A stretch of DNA of 9,616 nucleotides from an uncultured Pseudomonadota bacterium (GTDB lineage Bacteria > Myxococcota > UBA796). Position numbers and translations under genes: made by a program. The notes beneath the pieces are model-generated. The model made no database searches and was not told the origin of the DNA. It worked only from the letters and a program-made list of their open reading frames with translations. Each line of letters begins with the position of its first letter. Positions within the stretch are counted from its first letter, which is position 1. Positions 5,995 through 9,616 of this stretch are shown here, piece after piece. The stretch is taken from the NCBI GenBank assembly GCA_913040875.1, contig CAJWHX010000099.1, positions 1 through 9,616 on the forward strand, written 5' to 3'.

Positions 5995-7944
5995 TTACCC
6001 CTGCAAAGACTTGCGACCGTCGATGAGCGCTTCTACAACACTTGGATCAGCCAGTGTCGAGACATCTCCGAGATTGGTGAATACATCTTCAGCAATCTTT
6101 CGAAGAATCCGGCGCATCACCTTTCCAGAACGAGTCTTAGGGAGTCCCGTTGCGAGTTGAAACTGATCCACTTTTGCAACGACACCAATCTGCTCTCGGA
6201 TGCGCTGCTGAAGCTGAGATTCAAGCCCCGCATGGTACTCTTGTCCTTCTGCCAAGATAATGTAGGCGTAGACCCCCTGCCCCTTTATCGGGTGGGGAAA
6301 ACCAACGACTGCAGCTTCTGAAATCTCTGGAGCCTCGGTGAGAATCGCTTCAAACTCAGCCGTTCCAAAACGGTGTCCAGACACGTTGAGTACATCATCC
6401 ACCCGTCCAGTGATCCAAAAATACCCATCATCATCTCTTCGCGCACCGTCGCCCGTAAAGTAATAGCCAGGAAAGGGTGCGTAATAGGTATCAAAGAAGC
6501 GCTTGTGGTCTCCCCAAATCGTACGGGCTTGACCTGGCCAAGACTGCGCCATACACAATCGGCCTTCTGCGGGCCCTTCTAGTATCTCTCGATCCTCTGT
6601 GAGCAAGATGGGACGAATCCCCGGCATTGGAAGGGTTGCAGAACCGGGCTTCATTGGCGTCGCCGGCGCGATGGGCGTGATTGAAATCCCACCGGTTTCC
6701 GTTTGCCACCACGTGTCCACAAGCATACAGCGAGATCTTCCCACCACATCGTAATACCACTGCCACGCAGCTGGATCGATTGGCTCTCCCACAGACCCCA
6801 GTACGCGCAAGGTTGCCGTATCGTACTTCTCTACAAAATCGGTGCCGTGAGCCGCTATCGCACGCACCGCAGTCGGAGCCGTATAGAAAATCGTGACCTT
6901 GTGGCGCTCGACCAAGTCCCAATAGCGACCCGCATCTGGATACAGGGGTGTCGAACCAAACATCAACGTTGTCGAACCATTGGAGAGAGGTCCAAAGACG
7001 ATGTAACTGTGTCCAGTGATCCATCCTACGTCTGCGACACAGGCAAAAACATCATCCTCACGCAAATCAAAGACCGTACGATGGGTGTAGGTCGCCGTCG
7101 TGATGTATCCGCCGCATACGTGAACAACCCCTTTTGGTTTACCGGTCGAACCAGAGGTATACAAGATAAAGAGTGGGTCTTCCGCATTGCAGATTACTGG
7201 CTCACAGACACTCGAAGCCGACTCTACAGCCTCATTCCAGTTTTGGTCACGCCCTTCTACCCAAGCAATCTCATCACCGGTTTGATGATACACAAGGACC
7301 GTTTCCACACGCTCAGTACAAGCCTCATCAACGGTGTCCTTGAGGGCAATCTTCCGTCCTCCGCGATAAGCCGAGTCTTGAGTCAGAATGACCTTTGCCT
7401 CACAGTCCTCAATCCGGTCTCGAAGCGCATTCGAACTGAATCCACCAAAGACCACCGAGTGTACTGCACCGATGCGAGCACAAGCCAGCATCGCAATCCC
7501 CGCTTGTGGAATCATTCCCATGTAGATGATCACTCGATCACCCTTTTCAACACCGTTCGCCTTCAGAACATTCGCTAGCTTACAGACTTCCGCAAGGAGC
7601 TCGGTATAGGTTAAGCGCTGAATCTGATCGGGCTCATCCCCTTCCCACAAAATGGCGACCTTGTCTCCGCGCTCGGCAATGTGCCTATCCAAGCAAGAAG
7701 TCGTGATGTTGAGTGTACCATCGGCGAACCATCGGAATGGATACTGCTGAACAGTGTAAAAGTCCCCTTCCAAACCAAGCGTAGGTTCCGTTTTCCAATC
7801 GACGAGGGCTTTGGTTTGCTCGAGCCAAAAGGCGTCTCGTTCCGCAATCGATCGATTCCAGATCTCTCGGTACTGCTCCATAGTTTGAATGGACGATACA
7901 GACCCTACTTGGGCATGGGATGTGGGATGATAGAATTCAGACAT
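5995..7944 (-). CDS. acs: Acetyl-CoA synthetase (acetate--CoA ligase, AMP-forming)
   Basis: A 649-residue cytosolic enzyme that converts acetate, ATP and CoA to acetyl-CoA, AMP and pyrophosphate; it matches the usual length (E. coli Acs, 652). Visible motifs: P-loop-like YTSGSTGKPKG (262-272); DTWWQTETGG (410-419), whose second Trp (413) corresponds to the residue that restricts the pocket to acetate; YFTGDGARRDDDGYFWITGR (495-514); the VSGHR hinge region; and PKTRSGKVMRR with catalytic Lys608, the lysine whose acetylation switches the enzyme off in enterobacteria. The C-terminus GDVSTLADPSVV is also typical of Acs. The frame is open to an ATG at 8052, but ATG 7942-7944 has a good GAGGTG at 7948-7953 and begins where known family members begin, so I chose it. 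It lies directly upstream of the kinase gene on the same strand. No acetate permease or protein acetyltransferase is adjacent. Confidence 0.97.
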   Translation of the reverse strand: MSEFYHPTSHAQVGSVSSIQTMEQYREIWNRSIAERDAFWLEQTKALVDWKTEPTLGLEGDFYTVQQYPFRWFADGTLNITTSCLDRHIAERGDKVAILWEGDEPDQIQRLTYTELLAEVCKLANVLKANGVEKGDRVIIYMGMIPQAGIAMLACARIGAVHSVVFGGFSSNALRDRIEDCEAKVILTQDSAYRGGRKIALKDTVDEACTERVETVLVYHQTGDEIAWVEGRDQNWNEAVESASSVCEPVICNAEDPLFILYTSGSTGKPKGVVHVCGGYITTATYTHRTVFDLREDDVFACVADVGWITGHSYIVFGPLSNGSTTLMFGSTPLYPDAGRYWDLVERHKVTIFYTAPTAVRAIAAHGTDFVEKYDTATLRVLGSVGEPIDPAAWQWYYDVVGRSRCMLVDTWWQTETGGISITPIAPATPMKPGSATLPMPGIRPILLTEDREILEGPAEGRLCMAQSWPGQARTIWGDHKRFFDTYYAPFPGYYFTGDGARRDDDGYFWITGRVDDVLNVSGHRFGTAEFEAILTEAPEISEAAVVGFPHPIKGQGVYAYIILAEGQEYHAGLESQLQQRIREQIGVVAKVDQFQLATGLPKTRSGKVMRRILRKIAEDVFTNLGDVSTLADPSVVEALIDGRKSLQG

Positions 7945-7966
7945 AGACACCTCGTTTTGTGTACAA

Positions 7967-7972
7967 ACTATA
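7967..7972 (-). promoter_or_regulatory. Candidate -10 element of acs
   Basis: TATAGT on the minus strand (five of six to the -10 consensus) lies 22 bases upstream of the chosen acs start, with the ribosome site GAGGTG between. No good -35 sits 17 bases upstream, and I found no sigma54 GG-N10-GC pair at this spot, so activation by a regulator would be needed if this is the promoter. The call is weak. Confidence 0.25.
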
Positions 7973-8450
7973 GCAAAGTTTGGGTCTAGGGCTTCTGGAA
8001 AGTCTGTTGATGATTGTAGATGGCCTATGTTTTTGCCATTTGGATTGTACATACTATCACCAATAGTCTTTAACCCCTAAATTTTTTGGTTGATGATAAT
8101 TGGCAATAATGAGGCACGATGTATACGCAGAAGTATAAATACTTTGAAAAACCGCTAGTACGGGCGTCTGAAACAGCATTCTCATAATCTCTACCCCAAC
8201 AGTAAACATTGTTGCTAAGATCAATACCACAAATGTGATCATCTATTTCTGCTAATGGCTACGATAATCGCTGGACAACATGTCAAATATGTCTTTTAAG
8301 TCCGACTATGTCCACAGACTGTATACATCTTCTTTGTTCATGAGTACTCTATAGAAAACATTATTTACGGAAACACATAATTAGATTGAGAAAACTATTC
8401 CTTTTCTTACAATCTAGAATTTAGAAGGAAGAAAATTTGTAACATGTGTT
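7973..8450. other. AT-rich intergenic region between acs and the SUMF1-like gene
   Basis: About 480 bases without a convincing gene. A minus-strand frame (8057-8242, 61 residues from ATG, open somewhat further upstream) encodes a hydrophobic N-terminal half starting MITFVVLILATMFTVG and a polar end. It has no Shine-Dalgarno sequence, so it is either a tiny membrane protein or chance. Just below the stop of the SUMF1-like gene, TTTTCTT (8402-8408) and AAGAAAA (8429-8435) can form a weak AT-only stem, without the features of a good terminator. The A+T content rises visibly from about 8050 to the right end of the window. Confidence 0.4.
8057..8242 (-). CDS. Doubtful small hydrophobic ORF
   Basis: A frame of 61 codons upstream of acs on the same strand. 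Residues 2-17 and about 27-47 are hydrophobic enough for membrane segments, and the end (NYHQPKNLGVKDYW) is polar. There is no ribosome binding site in front of the ATG. The frame is also open for about 18 codons before it without a better start. It could be a small membrane protein, a fragment of a decayed membrane protein, or chance in AT-rich DNA. I do not recognise it. Confidence 0.15.
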   Translation of the reverse strand: MITFVVLILATMFTVGVEIMRMLFQTPVLAVFQSIYTSAYTSCLIIANYHQPKNLGVKDYW

Positions 8451-9347
8451 TTATTTATCCTCAAAAGGAACAATTGTTCGAACCAATCGAAATCCAATAT
8501 CGCGCCTTCTTACAGATGGAGATTCACTTTCCCTCATCTCAAAGATTGAAGAGGGCTCTACATCCCGCCGCCAATGGAGTTTATTATATCCACCACCAAG
8601 GGAGAGACGTTCAGCCTTACCATTACCATGTGGGTCTTCAATAATGCCATTACAGTATGTATCAGTGGAATGCATAAATCCATCCCAAGTCCATTCCCAA
8701 ACATTTCCAAACATATCATAGATACCAAGATCATTTGGACTCTTTTGACCAACAGGATGTGTTGTCCCTGTATATAGATCTTCTCCAAACCAAGCCATCT
8801 GCGATAGAGTTTCATGATTAAGATTTTGCGTGCGCTTATCTGATCTGGCTGCCAAAAACCACTCTGCCTCAGTTGGGAGTCGATAACCATTCTTGTTCCA
8901 ATGAACAATAATTTTTGGTTCCCCCCAACCATCTGATCGACACATCTGATCTAATGAATAGTTACGACTAAAATGTTTTTCTTGTTGTACTTCATTCAAA
9001 ACTTCTTGAGAGAGTTCATATACCGGTTCTAATCCCTCTTGTTCACTTAGTTTATTACAAAACAACAAGCATTCAACCCATGTGACATTGTCTATTGGAG
9101 CATATGGAATATTATGAAGGCTATTATCATAGGACATTACAGACTTCCAAAGAGCCCATGTCACAGGATACTTTCCTATCATAAAGCACCGACTCACAGC
9201 CACATGTTGTAAACAATGTTCCGGAGGAGTGCCCATAACAAAATAATCTGGCGGAATGACTTCCATCCGAAGATATTCCTCTAAGAGCATCTTTTGTATT
9301 TTCTCAGGCATATCCTCATAGGTTACATCTTGTATCAATTCCAACAA
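8451..9347 (-). CDS. SUMF1/PvdO-fold (formylglycine-generating-enzyme-like) protein lacking the catalytic cysteine pair
   Basis: The frame has 298 codons from a TTG at 9345-9347. Family landmarks, in that numbering: PPDYFVMG (32-39), YPVTWALW (60-67), NVTWVECLLFCNKLSEQEGLEPVYEL (core 87-112), GYRLPTEAEWFLAAR (154-168), a long DLGIYDMFGNVWEWTWDGF block (206-224), GGGYN (251-255) and the terminal DIGFRLVRT (283-291). In active sulfatase-modifying enzymes two copper-binding cysteines follow the GGSW-like motif; here that stretch is GGGYNKLHWRRDVEPSS with none, so sulfatase activation is unlikely and a ligand-binding or other SUMF1-superfamily role is more probable. No signal peptide is visible. 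The start is unresolved: TTG 9347 and ATG 9311 lack ribosome sites, while ATG 9264-9266 has AGAGGA ten bases upstream and starts right at the fold (MEVIPPDYFVMG). The upstream in-frame sequence, open to 9419, also looks coding. The gene is more AT-rich than acs or the kinase. Confidence 0.85.
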   Translation of the reverse strand: MLELIQDVTYEDMPEKIQKMLLEEYLRMEVIPPDYFVMGTPPEHCLQHVAVSRCFMIGKYPVTWALWKSVMSYDNSLHNIPYAPIDNVTWVECLLFCNKLSEQEGLEPVYELSQEVLNEVQQEKHFSRNYSLDQMCRSDGWGEPKIIVHWNKNGYRLPTEAEWFLAARSDKRTQNLNHETLSQMAWFGEDLYTGTTHPVGQKSPNDLGIYDMFGNVWEWTWDGFMHSTDTYCNGIIEDPHGNGKAERLSLGGGYNKLHWRRDVEPSSIFEMRESESPSVRRRDIGFRLVRTIVPFEDK

Positions 9348-9616
9348 AAATGAAGTAAAGCAGCCCAGTTCGTAGACTTTACTCCATTCAGGACTATCAT
9401 AAATAGTTTCTATATAAATCTAATTCTTAATGAGTTTACTCCCATAGGAAACCTTACATTATTTCTTTGCTCAACAACAACATTACCACCACGTGACGGA
9501 ACATAAGTTCTATGAGTTGATTCTTGTTGCTGATTTAATGGTGTATATCCTAAAGGAATTGCTGTTTGTGAAAAACTATTTTTTTGAAATTAGCAGCAAG
9601 GAGCAATTTAATGACA
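9348..9616. other. AT-rich 5' region of the SUMF1-like gene with conflicting open frames
   Basis: No complete gene. On the minus strand the SUMF1-like frame stays open to a TAG at 9420-9422 and reads ETIYDSPEWSKVYELG, protein-like but without ATG. In another minus frame, 9589 down to TAG 9410-9412 is open for 59 codons (contains THRTYVPSRGGNVVVEQRNN, ending SLRIRFI), again with no ATG near its head. On the plus strand, frame 9448-9616 is open to the edge with an ATG at 9538. These may be remnants of a longer minus-strand gene, or divergent promoter DNA between the SUMF1-like gene and a plus-strand gene starting at the edge. A minus-strand TATGAT near 9392-9397 could be a -10, but no good -35 supports it. 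Confidence 0.4.
9611..9616 (+). CDS. Possible start of a plus-strand gene running off the window
   Basis: The last six bases are ATG ACA, preceded by AAGGAG (9598-9603) with a seven-base spacer, an excellent Shine-Dalgarno arrangement and the best in the right-hand kilobase. Only two codons are visible, so nothing can be said of the product. If real, this gene diverges from the SUMF1-like gene. A competing plus-strand ATG at 9538 in another frame is also open to the edge but has no ribosome site. Confidence 0.3.

Noticed and set aside
6703..7578. Plus-strand frame of 291 codons inside acs
   Set aside because: It is wholly antisense to well-conserved Acs catalytic motifs; its translation has no domain and no ribosome site. 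Long antisense frames are common opposite conserved genes of this base composition.
7945..8052. N-terminal 36-residue extension of acs from ATG 8052
   Set aside because: The extension covers the candidate -10, has no ribosome site at 8052 and does not resemble known Acs N-termini, whereas ATG 7944 has GAGGTG at good spacing.
8402..8435. AT-rich hairpin below the SUMF1-like gene as a terminator
   Set aside because: The stem is seven A/T-dominated pairs with a 20-base loop and no following T-tract; too weak to call in AT-rich DNA.
8451..9347. Annotation as a true sulfatase-modifying formylglycine-generating enzyme
   Set aside because: The cysteine pair expected after the GGSW-like motif is missing and no sulfatase gene is in the window, so only fold-level membership is supported.
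9472..9480. CAA triplet run as a repeat or CRISPR-like element
   Set aside because: Only three tandem triplets; no repeat-spacer pattern exists anywhere in the window.

Overview
The window holds five confident protein genes, all on the minus strand, plus short regulatory sites and two stretches that look like decayed coding DNA. Right to left, in the direction of transcription, they are: a formylglycine-generating-enzyme-like (SUMF1/PvdO fold) protein; acetyl-CoA synthetase (acs); a membrane-anchored PknB-type Ser/Thr kinase with a TPR-like exterior; a His-containing lipoprotein that I cannot assign to a named family; and a fused class II aldolase/short-chain dehydrogenase of the RhaED type. 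A possible plus-strand gene begins at the extreme right edge. I saw no rRNA, tRNA, CRISPR array, insertion sequence or phage gene.

The organism is a bacterium, very probably Gram-negative, because the lipoprotein has a signal peptide and lipobox and a +2 Gly that favours outer-membrane delivery. A PknB-like kinase with one membrane segment and a helical-repeat periplasmic half, together with SUMF1-fold proteins, is common in Myxococcota, Bradymonadota and related former deltaproteobacteria. Base composition is moderate in the left 8 kb. This placement is an inference, not an identification.

Layout. 1-121: 3' flank with a strong hairpin terminator (34-72). 122-2086: aldolase/dehydrogenase. 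2087-2486: no intact gene, but two coding-like fragments in different frames, probably a pseudogene remnant. 2487-3263: lipoprotein. 3264-3494: its control region, holding a near-perfect 33-bp palindrome (3339-3371) with a Fur-box-like core placed between candidate -35 and -10 elements, and a perfect 10-bp inverted repeat in the leader (3288-3314). 3495-5954: kinase. 5995-7944: acs, directly upstream of the kinase and probably cotranscribed with it. 7945-8450: AT-rich spacer with a weak acs promoter and a doubtful small hydrophobic ORF. 8451-9347: SUMF1-like gene with an unresolved 5' end. 9348-9616: AT-rich, with conflicting open frames and a good plus-strand Shine-Dalgarno/ATG pair at the edge.

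How the genes relate: acs supplies acetyl-CoA from acetate, and the aldolase/dehydrogenase would feed small aldehyde/acid and ketone fragments from a deoxysugar or related phosphate into central metabolism. The kinase is a signal transducer of unknown input. The lipoprotein may be under iron-dependent or other metalloregulator control. I see no single dedicated system linking all five. The parts most worth a second look are the dyad-controlled lipoprotein, the remnant at 2144-2493 and the AT-rich right end.
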